Positions 15,805 through 23,739 of a DNA stretch of 37,576 nt are shown here, piece by piece. Made by a program: the position numbers and the translations under genes. The notes under the pieces were generated by a model. The model worked only from the letters and a program-made list of their open reading frames with translations, was not told the DNA's origin and did no database searches. Position 1 is the stretch's first letter. Every line of letters begins with the position of its first letter. The DNA is from Lachnospiraceae bacterium UBA5902 (GTDB taxonomy: Bacteria; Bacillota; Clostridia; Lachnospirales; Lachnospiraceae), in contig DJEI01000071.1 in assembly GCA_002431865.1 (NCBI GenBank), forward strand, positions 20,496-58,071. The letters are read 5' to 3'.

Positions 15805-17673
15805 ATGCCATCTACATTTTTAGGACTTAATACAGGTCTTTCGGGACTGACATATTTTCAGACGGCGCTTAATACGACCGCGCACAATATATCCAATGCG
15901 GACACAAAAGGATATTCCAGACAGAACGTGCAGGCTTCTGCATCGGACGCCCTACGACTGAATAAGACATACGGTATGATGGGAACCGGTATCACAGCCT
16001 CCGCTGTAGAGCGTCAGAGAAATGCATACTACGACACGAAATACTGGTCTGCAAATTCCAAGTACAGCCAGTACAATTCACAGCATGACAATCTCGAACA
16101 GTTACAGACATATATGAACGAGATGACTTCCGAGGCAGGCTATACAAAATGGATGGCAGAGATGTCCGATGCCATGCAGGATCTCTCAACAAAGCCAGCT
16201 GATTATACTACGAGAATCTCTTTTGCACTCACGGCAGATTCTTTCACAGATATGGTAAATGAGCTTGCGAGCAATTTCCAGTCGACACAGAAGACGATCA
16301 ATGATGAGGTTGAACTTGCAGTCAGCGAAGTGAACTCCCTTTCAAAGCAGATCTACGAGCTGACACAGGAGATTATCACAGTCGAATTAAAGGGTGGAAA
16401 TGCAAACGACCTGCGTGATAAGCGTGGCGTATGTATCGACAAACTATCCGAATATGTAAATGTTGATGTGGACGAGCGAAGCATCATGTATGGTGTGGGC
16501 GATGATCAGGTTGAAGCGAACGCCAAGACTTTGACAATCCGCATCAATGGTGAAATACTGGTTGATGAGCTTGGTTACAATGAACTGACGGTTGTACCGC
16601 GGGAACAGAAAGTAAACCAGAACGATCAGGATGGTCTGGTTGATATCTATTGGAAAAACGCGGATGATACCGCGGGCGAATTCTTCAATACCGCGAACAC
16701 AACCGGAAGAATCGCAGGTCTGTTCAATATCCGTGACGGCAACAACGGCGAGGTGTTCTCCGGAACGACAACCGCCGTATCCGACAATCCATCGGAAGTG
16801 ACTGTGTCGCTTGCAGAGAGCATTGCCATGAAGGATCTGAATATCCCAACCGAAGGAACGATCACCTTAAATGGCAAGGATTACTTGTATGATGGTTGGA
16901 CTGCGGAGTACGATGCAGACGGAAAGCTGAACAATTTCACATTTAAAAATATGACGATGATCAACGAAAAGAATGCAGAAGTGACTGCTATCTTCCCGGT
17001 CGGTATTGATGGACGTCAGGCACAGATTGGTGTCAAAAATATGACAAAGGGTATTCCGTATTATCAGGCGAAGTTAAACGAGCTGGTTCGTGTGTTCTCC
17101 AAGTACATGAACGACCTGACAAGCGCGGGTGCCGATGCGGATGGAAATCCGGGACTCGATGCATTTACCGCACAGGCGCCGGATGGACATGATTTCGTAT
17201 TGAAGGGCACTATGCAGGGAACCGGAACAATCTCTTCCAGCGATGACAGTTATTACCGTCTGAACGGACTGAACTGGGAGCTGAACCAGCAGTGGAAGAC
17301 TGATCCGAAGAAGATCGTTGTGTCTTACAAGGGAGACATTGATCAGGGCAACATAGAAGCGAGAGGTATCCTGGAAAAGATGATGGCTGGACTGACGGAT
17401 TCTTCTATGTTCCAGCAGGGCAATGTTTCGCATTTCCTGCAGGCGATCACAACGAACATGGCAGTCGATACGAAGAAAAATGAAGTATTTGCAGCAAATC
17501 AGGACGATATCCGATACACGATCGATAACCAGAGAGCATCCATTTCCGGTGTTGATAAGAACGAGGAGGGTTCGAACCTGACAAAGTTCCAGGAACTGTA
17601 CCGGCTGGCATCTAAGGTAATATCTGTATTGAATGAAGTATATGATAAGCTGATCAACGAGACCGGTGTATAA
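15805..17673 (+). CDS. flgK: Flagellar hook-associated protein FlgK (second copy)
   Basis: A 622-aa paralogue of the preceding gene. The N-terminus (LNTGLSGLTYFQTALNTTAHNISNADTKGYSRQ) is a full FlgK signature, with the coiled-coil stretch VNSLSKQIYELTQEIITVELKG and NDLRDKRGVCIDKLSEYV. The C-terminal D0 helix (NLTKFQELYRLASKVISVLNEVYDKLI) differs from the first copy in sequence. The middle domain shows little similarity to copy 1, so the duplication is old. ATG at 15805 is preceded by AAGGAG; a GTG at 15796 is in frame but overlaps that site. Two FlgK-type proteins may form successive junction rings or be alternatives. Confidence 0.92.
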   Translation: MPSTFLGLNTGLSGLTYFQTALNTTAHNISNADTKGYSRQNVQASASDALRLNKTYGMMGTGITASAVERQRNAYYDTKYWSANSKYSQYNSQHDNLEQLQTYMNEMTSEAGYTKWMAEMSDAMQDLSTKPADYTTRISFALTADSFTDMVNELASNFQSTQKTINDEVELAVSEVNSLSKQIYELTQEIITVELKGGNANDLRDKRGVCIDKLSEYVNVDVDERSIMYGVGDDQVEANAKTLTIRINGEILVDELGYNELTVVPREQKVNQNDQDGLVDIYWKNADDTAGEFFNTANTTGRIAGLFNIRDGNNGEVFSGTTTAVSDNPSEVTVSLAESIAMKDLNIPTEGTITLNGKDYLYDGWTAEYDADGKLNNFTFKNMTMINEKNAEVTAIFPVGIDGRQAQIGVKNMTKGIPYYQAKLNELVRVFSKYMNDLTSAGADADGNPGLDAFTAQAPDGHDFVLKGTMQGTGTISSSDDSYYRLNGLNWELNQQWKTDPKKIVVSYKGDIDQGNIEARGILEKMMAGLTDSSMFQQGNVSHFLQAITTNMAVDTKKNEVFAANQDDIRYTIDNQRASISGVDKNEEGSNLTKFQELYRLASKVISVLNEVYDKLINETGV

Positions 17674-17692
17674 TAAGGGTTAACGTAAGAAG

Positions 17693-17722
17693 CAATTGTG
17701 TAAAAATGTATATACACAATTG
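17693..17722 (+). promoter_or_regulatory. Hairpin directly before the flgL ribosome site
   Basis: CAATTGTGTA (17693-17702) pairs perfectly with TACACAATTG (17713-17722) around a 10-base loop. The Shine-Dalgarno sequence GAGGAGG begins two bases after the stem. There is no T run, so it is not a terminator. It could protect a processed 5' end or tune flgL translation. Confidence 0.6.
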
Positions 17723-17734
17723 AGGAGGTAGTAT

Positions 17735-19264
17735 ATGAGAATTACGAATCAGATGATCTCCAACAACTCTCTGCGCAACATGCAGAAGACGATGGCAAAT
17801 GTGGACAACCGCACAACGCAGATGGAGACAGGAAAGAAAATTACAAAGGCATCCGAAGATCCGGTTGTTGCCGTGCGTGCGCTGAAGCTTCGTACGATGG
17901 TAACACAGCTGGAGCAGTACAAGGATAAAAACATTGGCGATGCGGAATCGTGGTTGAAGATTACGACAACCTCTCTCGATAACATCACTGCACGACTCGA
18001 AGATATCCAGAGCTATTGTACACAGGGTTCGACGGATTCATTTAATACCTCCGACCGAAGTGCGATCATTGATGTATTAAAAGAGATGCAGGATATGATT
18101 AACAGCGAGGGAAATTCGACTTACGCCGGTCGATATATCTTCTCCGGATATAAAACCGACCGTTCTCTTGCATTCAACGAGACAGAGGATATCAAGAAAT
18201 ATTCTTATAAGATCACACAGCATCTGACTGCGGATGATCTGGATATGAAGACCGTTGTATTAAATGGTGTGAACAGTGAAGATGTAGACGGAATTCTGGC
18301 AGGTACAAGTGCGTATGTGAAGCCGGACAAGCAACAGGTATATCGTCTGAATCTGGCGTATGAAGGCATTTCCGATACAGATAGTCAGGGAAATGCAGCG
18401 CTTTCATTGAAGGCGCTGGACGCAAATGGTAACACGATCAATCTGAGCGGATTTACCCAGACGGTGAAGACAACGGCGGATGCCGATACTTATTATCAGG
18501 TCGGACCGGATGAGATCAACATTATCGAGGAGACTGGCGAGATCATCTTCGGTGAGAATGTGTATAACACACTCAAGCAGGCGGATGATATCGTAGTTGA
18601 CTACGCGAAAAATGAGTTTGAGGCAGGCGACCTCCGCCCGGAGCATTATTTTGACTGTACGCAGTATACCGAACAACCGGATGGCAGTATTAAGAAGGTA
18701 GATTATGATACCTATGACCGGACACAGTCGATTTATTATGAAGTGAATTTCAGCCAGAGTATTCAGGTCAATACGGAAGGAAAGAATATCATCAACGATG
18801 ATATGAGCAACAATATCAACGATCTGATCTATACGTTACAGGAATTGGATGCGGCAGAGAAGACGGAAAAGAAGTTAAAGAGTATGCTGGAAGATAACCA
18901 GTATGCATCGAATGACGATGCGGTAAAACAGATCAACGCGATGCTGGAAGATATCAATGTTGAAATCGCTATCAAGAAAGAGACGATGCAGAAGACATTT
19001 GCGAAGAATATCACAAACTTCCAGGGATATATGGATCAGGTATCTGCAATCCAGTCCGATGTCGGAAGCCGCATGACAAAGCTTGACATGATTAAAACAC
19101 GTGTGACAGAGCAGTACAGTACCTTCAAGGAATTGAAGTCAGAGAATGAGGATGTATCCAGCGAGGAGGCGGCACTGAACTTCAAGGAAGCCAATGTCGT
19201 ATATGAGGCAGCGCTTGCGGCAACAAGCAATCTGGTCAGAGCATCATTGATTGATTATCTGTAG
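17735..19264 (+). CDS. flgL: Flagellar hook-associated protein FlgL (enlarged)
   Basis: A 509-aa HAP3 protein linking FlgK to the filament. The N-terminal ~150 residues (RITNQMISNNSLRNMQKTMA, GKKITKASEDPVVAVRAL, AGRYIFSGYKTD) and the C-terminal ~170 residues (INDLIYTLQEL ... NVVYEAALAATSNLVRASLIDYL) are typical of FlgL and related to flagellin. The family is usually near 300 aa; here about 190 extra residues (160-345) of mixed, acidic, beta-rich sequence sit where the surface domain belongs. Strong GAGGAGG site. It ends the flgM operon as written; fliW follows after 120 bases. Confidence 0.92.
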   Translation: MRITNQMISNNSLRNMQKTMANVDNRTTQMETGKKITKASEDPVVAVRALKLRTMVTQLEQYKDKNIGDAESWLKITTTSLDNITARLEDIQSYCTQGSTDSFNTSDRSAIIDVLKEMQDMINSEGNSTYAGRYIFSGYKTDRSLAFNETEDIKKYSYKITQHLTADDLDMKTVVLNGVNSEDVDGILAGTSAYVKPDKQQVYRLNLAYEGISDTDSQGNAALSLKALDANGNTINLSGFTQTVKTTADADTYYQVGPDEINIIEETGEIIFGENVYNTLKQADDIVVDYAKNEFEAGDLRPEHYFDCTQYTEQPDGSIKKVDYDTYDRTQSIYYEVNFSQSIQVNTEGKNIINDDMSNNINDLIYTLQELDAAEKTEKKLKSMLEDNQYASNDDAVKQINAMLEDINVEIAIKKETMQKTFAKNITNFQGYMDQVSAIQSDVGSRMTKLDMIKTRVTEQYSTFKELKSENEDVSSEEAALNFKEANVVYEAALAATSNLVRASLIDYL

Positions 19265-19319
19265 GGCGATAGCCCGGAATGCGCATGGCTGTTACGGTTT
19301 CGAGAGTTCGAAGAACGGA

Positions 19320-19361
19320 GAAATCGTTATTATTGTATACATTATAATGAGGAACGATTTC
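19320..19361 (+). promoter_or_regulatory. Inverted repeat with TATAAT upstream of fliW
   Basis: GAAATCGTT (19320-19328) pairs perfectly with AACGATTTC (19353-19361), and ATTAT/ATAAT extends it inside. A perfect TATAAT (19343-19348) lies in the loop side, but I find no good -35 at the right distance. Either a promoter under an operator-like repeat or an RNA hairpin in a transcript from flgL. A smaller GGGC/GCCC hairpin sits at 19264-19275. Confidence 0.45.
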
Positions 19362-19384
19362 TAAATTTTGAGGAGGGATAAAGC

Positions 19385-19849
19385 ATGGTAGCAGAAACAA
19401 GATTATTCGGTACGGTCGATATCGCGGAGGATAAGATCATTGAATTTCCAATGGGATTAATCGGCTTTGAGAATTTAAAGAAATTTGCAATTATTTATGA
19501 CAGTGAACGGGAAGTGCGTTCAAAGATCAGCTGGTTACAGTCAATGGAGGAGCCGGCACTGGCACTTCCAATCATCCATCCATCGGAATTGATTGATGAT
19601 TATGGTCCGATCGTGGAGGATGAGCTGATGAAGAACATCGGCGATCCGGCAGATGCGGATATTCTGATGTTTGTAACACTGTCGATTCCTTCGGACTTAA
19701 CGAAGATGACAGCGAATCTGAAAGCACCGATCATTATCAACACAGAGGGCAGAAAAGCCATTCAGGTGATCGTGGAAAATGAAGATTATAAAGTAAAATT
19801 TAATGCTTACGCGGCAATCCAGAAAATGAAAGAAAAGGCAGGTGAGTAA
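19385..19849 (+). CDS. fliW: Flagellar assembly factor FliW
   Basis: A 154-aa cytoplasmic protein that binds CsrA and flagellin in turn: free FliW removes CsrA from flagellin mRNA, and excess flagellin removes FliW from CsrA. Conserved features include the N-terminal [25 protein letters not shown] and the later [23 protein letters not shown] block. Length is normal. AGGAGGG precedes the ATG. One base separates its stop from the csrA ATG, so both are made together. The two CsrA-type hairpins before fliC and the pair before flaG are its likely indirect targets. Confidence 0.96.
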   Translation: MVAETRLFGTVDIAEDKIIEFPMGLIGFENLKKFAIIYDSEREVRSKISWLQSMEEPALALPIIHPSELIDDYGPIVEDELMKNIGDPADADILMFVTLSIPSDLTKMTANLKAPIIINTEGRKAIQVIVENEDYKVKFNAYAAIQKMKEKAGE

Positions 19850-19850
19850 T

Positions 19851-20066
19851 ATGTTAGCACTATCCAGAAAACAAGGCGAATCCATCGTGATAGGCAATAA
19901 CATTGAGATCACTGTGCTTGAGGCGAAAGGCGATCAGGTAAAGATCGGTATCTCTGCACCGAAGAGCGTGCCTGTCTATCGAAAGGAAATTTATGCACAG
20001 ATTCAGGAAGAAAACCGCGAATCTGCCACAAATCTTGATGTAGAAAGTTTGAAAAAACTCTTATAA
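19851..20066 (+). CDS. csrA: Carbon storage regulator CsrA
   Basis: A 71-aa RNA-binding translational repressor that acts as a dimer on GGA motifs in hairpin loops. The N-terminus [20 protein letters not shown] and the core ([27 protein letters not shown]) are fully conserved, including the basic RNA-contact edge. The C-terminal ~15 residues extend past the enterobacterial form, as in Gram-positive CsrA, where this part meets FliW. ATG at 19851 is preferred; a GTG at 19842 would overlap the end of fliW. Candidate target sites lie in the flaG and fliC leaders in this window. Confidence 0.96.
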   Translation: MLALSRKQGESIVIGNNIEITVLEAKGDQVKIGISAPKSVPVYRKEIYAQIQEENRESATNLDVESLKKLL

Positions 20067-20071
20067 AGTGG

Positions 20072-20099
20072 TAAAGTATGGGTGATTAGTTGACGATAC
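20072..20099 (+). promoter_or_regulatory. Possible sigma-28 promoter for flaG-fliD
   Basis: TAAA (20072-20075), 16 bases, then GACGATAC (20092-20099), which matches GCCGATAT at six of eight positions. An 8-bp inverted repeat (ATTAGTTG at 20085-20092, CAACTAAT at 20099-20106) overlaps the -10. Start would be near 20106, leaving a 74-base leader before flaG. Weaker than the flagellin promoter, so moderate confidence. Confidence 0.45.
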
Positions 20100-20130
20100 A
20101 ACTAATAGGAAACAAATGGGTGTATGCCGT

Positions 20131-20172
20131 TCAAGGATGGAAGGTGTACAAGCAGTTCACGCAAGGAGGCGT
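20131..20172 (+). promoter_or_regulatory. Two candidate CsrA sites in the flaG leader
   Basis: The first site, CAAGGATG (20132-20139), equals the core of the CsrA binding consensus. The second, AAGGAG (20163-20168), is the flaG Shine-Dalgarno sequence and sits in the six-base loop of a short stem, ACGC (20159-20162) with GCGT (20169-20172). Site spacing is about 30 bases. The layout repeats that of the fliC leader. Confidence 0.55.
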
Positions 20173-20179
20173 ATAGATT

Positions 20180-20641
20180 ATGGCGATGGATGGAATCGGG
20201 GGCGTAGGAGCCCTGAATGTAAGTTCACAGACAAGAGTAACACGTCCGCAGTCCGAGACGGTGGATGTGAACACAGGAAGTACTGCAGGACAGCAGCAGG
20301 TACAGGCTGCAAGTTTGCCGCCGGTAGGTGGAAAGGGTAACAGCAATAACAACAGTCAGCCGGGATCGCAGGATCGTGGTGCGGTACAGACCGATAAGGA
20401 AGTAGCACCGGACAAGATCAAGGCAGCTGTGGATGATCTGAACAAGACAGTAAAGCAGGCAAGTCCGCTTCGTCATACACAGCTTAGTTTTAAGTATCAT
20501 GAAGATACAAATCGTATTTCGATTACGGTTACAGATAGTGACACCGATGAGGTTATTCGAGAGATTCCGCCAGAGAAGACACTGGATATGCTTGCAAAGG
20601 CATGGGAGATGGCTGGGCTTCTGGTTGATGAGAGACGATAG
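20180..20641 (+). CDS. flaG: FlaG family protein
   Basis: A 153-aa protein. The C-terminal domain (about 92-150: LRHTQLSFKYHED then ISITVTDSDTDEVIREIPPEK and MAGLLVDERR) is the complete FlaG domain. The N-terminal ~85 residues are low-complexity, rich in Gln, Ser, Asn and Gly, and likely disordered. FlaG is found before fliD in many bacteria and affects filament length or adhesion; its molecular role is poorly known. AAGGAGG lies at good distance from the ATG and inside a CsrA-type hairpin. Begins the flaG-fliD-fliS group. Confidence 0.92.
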   Translation: MAMDGIGGVGALNVSSQTRVTRPQSETVDVNTGSTAGQQQVQAASLPPVGGKGNSNNNSQPGSQDRGAVQTDKEVAPDKIKAAVDDLNKTVKQASPLRHTQLSFKYHEDTNRISITVTDSDTDEVIREIPPEKTLDMLAKAWEMAGLLVDERR

Positions 20642-20742
20642 AGGACAACCCATCACGAACAAAGTGAGTGATTTAGGATGGGTTTGACGAACTGCCGCCG
20701 AGCGAACGCGAGGGGGCGATACCAGAATAAGGAGGAATCATC
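20642..20742. other. Structured spacer between flaG and fliD
   Basis: AACCCATC (20647-20654) pairs perfectly with GATGGGTT (20677-20684), and ATCAC (20652-20656) can alternatively pair with GTGAT (20668-20672). A GC-rich stretch follows (20694-20718) with GCC/GGC-type pairing and the string GAGCGAACGCGAG. This is much more GC-rich than the genes around it. No open frame and no T run. The fliD ribosome site AAGGAGG closes it. Confidence 0.55.
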
Positions 20743-22650
20743 ATGGCAATGAGAATGACAGGTCTCGTATCCGGTATGGATACCGAGAGCATGGTAAAAG
20801 AACTGGTCAGTGCCAGTTCTGAAAAAGTAAATAAGATCAAGCAGAAAAAGCAGGATGCCGAGTGGAAGAAGGAGATCTGGAGCGGACTTAATACAAAGAT
20901 CTACAACTTCTACAAGACACAGCTTTCTGCGTTTAAGACAGTTAGTAATTATAAGACAAAAAAGGCAACTGCCAGTGATGAGACAAAGGTATCTGTCAAG
21001 GCAGGGGCAGGCGCTACAAATGGTACACATAAGGTGTCTGTTGAGCAGACCGCGTCTTCCGCATACTTGACTGGTGACAATATTAAAATGTATGGAAAGT
21101 CCTACACAGGATATAATGATGCAGGATTGTCTACGAAATTTGAGGATATGACAGATGCGGATGGAAACAGTCTGAATCTGAAGGGACAGATCATCACCAT
21201 TGGAAATGATTCAGAATCTGTGGATTTTATAATTGGCGGAGACGGAGAAAACGGTGTTGCATCTCTTGCAGAGTTAAATGAAAAGATCGCGAACGATGAG
21301 AGATTCAAAGGCCTTTCTGCAAGTATCAAGGATGGAAAGCTGACCTTCACAAATGCTACAGCCACGACAAACGAGAGTGGCGATTTGGTTGGAACGACGT
21401 TCATTGTGAATACAGGGGCATTAGGCGTGAATGGTGTGCTTGGTTATGATAAGGATGCGACGAGTGGCAACACTATGAGCGTTGACTTTACAGCAAAGGT
21501 AAAATATGAATTTACAAGTGCTGATATCTCCAGTTCTACGAAATTGGCAGATCTCGGAATCAATGTAGGTACGACATTCTCGGTAAATGGCAAGGATTTT
21601 GTCGTAGATGAGAAGTCGACAATCAATGATTTCACGACGGCACTTTCCAAGATGGGTGTTTCAGCCAGCTTTGATGCATCCCATGGAAGATTTTATCTCA
21701 ATGCATCAAAAACCGGTGCTGCGAATGATTTTAACCTGACTTCCAGCGACAGCAATGCGTTGGACATTCTGGGACTTGGCAGCAAGGCAACGAAGATTGA
21801 TGCCAGAGACGCAATCATCTATTACAACAATGTAAAGTATACAAGTGACAGTAACACCTTGACAGTCAACGGACTTACGATTACAGCAAAGGCAAAGACA
21901 GATGTTGCAGTAAATATCGAAGTTTCTGCAGATGTTGACAGTGCTTATAACACAATCAAAAATTTCGTCAAATCATATAATGAGCTGATTGACGAGATGA
22001 ATAAATATTATAACGAAAAAGATGCCGGATATGATGCTCTGACCGATGATGAAAAAGAAAAGTTGTCTGATACCCAGATTGAGAAGTGGGAAGAAAAGGC
22101 AAAGCAGGGACTGCTTCGGCGGGATTCTACGCTGCAGACATTGCTTTCCGGTATGCGTACAACCCTGAATAAAGGAGTGACTGTAACATTGGCGGATGGC
22201 AGTACCAAGACAATGACATTGGCATCACTTGGCATTGTGACTGGCGATTATACAGAGAATGGAAAGCTTCATATCCTTGGCGATGAGGATGATGACCAGT
22301 ATTCTTCTGAGACAAACACGTTGAGAAATCTGCTGGAGAGTGGCAGTGATATTGTAGGACAGGTAATCGGTGGAACTACAAGTACTTCCGGTGTTGGCAC
22401 ACAGATGTATGATTATCTGCGGAAATCCATGACACGTATTGAAGGTGTTCGTAGTACACAGACATTCTATAATGATAAGACGATGGATAGCGAGATCGAC
22501 GATTATGATGACGACATCGATAAGTGGGATGAGAAATTAAAAGCACTGGAAGATAAATATTATGATCAGTTCTCAAAGATGGAGTCTGCGATGGCAAAGT
22601 TACAGTCACAGCAATCCTATCTGTCATCCTTGTTCGGAAGTGCATCATAA
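20743..22650 (+). CDS. fliD: Flagellar filament capping protein FliD
   Basis: A 635-aa HAP2 protein that caps the growing filament and helps flagellin fold in place. The N-terminal domain (MRMTGLVSGMDTESMVKELVSA, KQKKQDAEWKKEIW) and C-terminal domain (SAYNTIKNFVKSYNELIDEMNKYYNEKDAGYDALTDDEK ... FSKMESAMAKLQSQQSYLSSLFG) are typical. The middle (about 110-380) is a Thr/Ser/Asn-rich beta domain with a flagellin-IN-like motif. Length is at the upper side for Firmicutes. AAGGAGG precedes ATG. fliS follows after 21 bases. Confidence 0.95.
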   Translation: MAMRMTGLVSGMDTESMVKELVSASSEKVNKIKQKKQDAEWKKEIWSGLNTKIYNFYKTQLSAFKTVSNYKTKKATASDETKVSVKAGAGATNGTHKVSVEQTASSAYLTGDNIKMYGKSYTGYNDAGLSTKFEDMTDADGNSLNLKGQIITIGNDSESVDFIIGGDGENGVASLAELNEKIANDERFKGLSASIKDGKLTFTNATATTNESGDLVGTTFIVNTGALGVNGVLGYDKDATSGNTMSVDFTAKVKYEFTSADISSSTKLADLGINVGTTFSVNGKDFVVDEKSTINDFTTALSKMGVSASFDASHGRFYLNASKTGAANDFNLTSSDSNALDILGLGSKATKIDARDAIIYYNNVKYTSDSNTLTVNGLTITAKAKTDVAVNIEVSADVDSAYNTIKNFVKSYNELIDEMNKYYNEKDAGYDALTDDEKEKLSDTQIEKWEEKAKQGLLRRDSTLQTLLSGMRTTLNKGVTVTLADGSTKTMTLASLGIVTGDYTENGKLHILGDEDDDQYSSETNTLRNLLESGSDIVGQVIGGTTSTSGVGTQMYDYLRKSMTRIEGVRSTQTFYNDKTMDSEIDDYDDDIDKWDEKLKALEDKYYDQFSKMESAMAKLQSQQSYLSSLFGSAS

Positions 22651-22671
22651 GTAGATGGAGGGGTTATGTAA

Positions 22672-23064
22672 ATGGCATATAACACAGCAGCAAAAGCATA
22701 TGGCTATAGTCGGGTAGAGACAGCAACACCAGCAGAGCTTACATTGATGCTTTATGAAGGCGCGGTAAAGTTTTGTAATGTTGCAATTGTAGGACTTGAA
22801 AAGAAAGACTATGAGAAGGTAAACACGAACATTCAGAAATGTCGGAATATTATTGTAGAACTGACATCCACACTGAACATGAAATATCCGGTTGCGGAGG
22901 ATTTCAAACGCATGTATGATTATATCTTCGCACTTTTGACAGAGGCGAATATGAAGAAAGACATGGAGCTTCTGGAGAGAGCTTTAGAGGAGCTTCGTGG
23001 CATGCGCGATGTGTGGAAGGAAGTTATGAAGAATGCCAAGGGACCGCAGGTATCACTGAGCTAG
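22672..23064 (+). CDS. fliS: Flagellin export chaperone FliS
   Basis: A 130-aa helical protein that binds the C-terminal D0 helix of flagellin and prevents it polymerising in the cell. The FliS signature is clear: YSRVETATPAELTLMLYEGAVKFC and LTSTLNMKYPVAEDFKRMYDYI. Length is normal. Lies between fliD and a FliT-like chaperone, the standard order. In Bacillus FliS also helps FliW and CsrA sense free flagellin, so all members of that circuit are present here. Confidence 0.95.
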   Translation: MAYNTAAKAYGYSRVETATPAELTLMLYEGAVKFCNVAIVGLEKKDYEKVNTNIQKCRNIIVELTSTLNMKYPVAEDFKRMYDYIFALLTEANMKKDMELLERALEELRGMRDVWKEVMKNAKGPQVSLS

Positions 23065-23074
23065 GAGGCAGGAT

Positions 23075-23557
23075 ATGAATCAAACCGGAACTTATGTGAA
23101 TATCATGCGGGAATCACTGGAGCGAAAACGGAAGTATCTGGCAGAGATTTTGAAGCTGACGAATGAGCAGTCGATGATTGCGGCAGCAGAGAAGTTTGAT
23201 GACGAGCGTTTTTCAGAGATTGTTGAGAAGAAAGATGTCTTGATTGATAATATCAACGAGATCGACAAAGGGTTTTCTTCTGTCTATGATCGTGTACGGA
23301 TCGAGATACAACAGGAACCGGCAGCTTATCGGGATGCGTTGCTTGCGATACAGGATCTGATTCGCACCTGCGTAGATCTCGGTATGCAGATTGAAGCAGT
23401 GGAAGAACGTAACCGGGCAGTGACGGAGCAGGTATTCTCAGTGAAATTCCAGGGCGTGCGCCAGATGAAGCAGTCGAAAACGGCTGCGAACAAATACTAC
23501 AAGTCTATGGCAAATGGCATGGTGAATGACTCTTTGCTCTATGACAGAAAAAAATAA
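23075..23557 (+). CDS. FliT/FlgN-like helical flagellar chaperone
   Basis: A 160-aa protein that appears wholly alpha-helical, with the pattern of the FlgN/FliT fold (KRKYLAEILKLTNEQSMIAAAE, VEKKDVLIDNINEIDKGFSSVYDRV). It lies 10 bases after fliS behind GGAGG, where fliT is normally found, and would then be the chaperone for FliD. Sequence similarity alone is weak and a role for other filament proteins is possible. The last ~30 residues are basic and extend beyond the usual FliT length. No terminator follows before the flagellin promoter. Confidence 0.7.
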   Translation: MNQTGTYVNIMRESLERKRKYLAEILKLTNEQSMIAAAEKFDDERFSEIVEKKDVLIDNINEIDKGFSSVYDRVRIEIQQEPAAYRDALLAIQDLIRTCVDLGMQIEAVEERNRAVTEQVFSVKFQGVRQMKQSKTAANKYYKSMANGMVNDSLLYDRKK

Positions 23558-23576
23558 AAAAACTTTATAAAAAGGG

Positions 23577-23603
23577 TTAAGGATATTAGTTCCAGTCCGA
23601 TAT
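23577..23603 (+). promoter_or_regulatory. Sigma-28 promoter for flagellin
   Basis: TTAA (23577-23580), 15 bases, then TCCGATAT (23596-23603); reading TAAG as the -35 gives a 14-base spacer. The -10 differs from GCCGATAT only at its first base. Start would fall near 23610, giving a leader of about 130 bases. Confidence 0.85.
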
Positions 23604-23613
23604 ATAAGGTGTA

Positions 23614-23736
23614 AGGAACAAACAAGTTCCTGTAAACAAGGTTACTACCCAGAACGGGTTCTAACATACATACTATTCACGGGGCGTTGCCCCAGTACTT
23701 CTCGCAAGGACGCGGGAATAAATTCAAGGAGGAATT
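23614..23736 (+). promoter_or_regulatory. Flagellin mRNA leader with two CsrA-type hairpins
   Basis: Four hairpins can be drawn. AGGAAC/GTTCCT (23614-23619, 23626-23631) lies at the 5' end, where it could stabilise the mRNA. GGGGC/GCCCC (23681-23685, 23689-23693) follows. Next, TTCTCGC (23699-23705) pairs with GCGGGAA (23712-23718) and presents AAGGAC in a six-base loop. Last, AATTC (23721-23725) pairs with GAATT (23732-23736) and presents AAGGAG, the Shine-Dalgarno sequence, in a six-base loop. A GGA in a hexaloop is the hallmark of CsrA sites; CsrA on both would block ribosome entry, as known for hag in Bacillus. Confidence 0.75.
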
Positions 23737-23739
23737 ATT

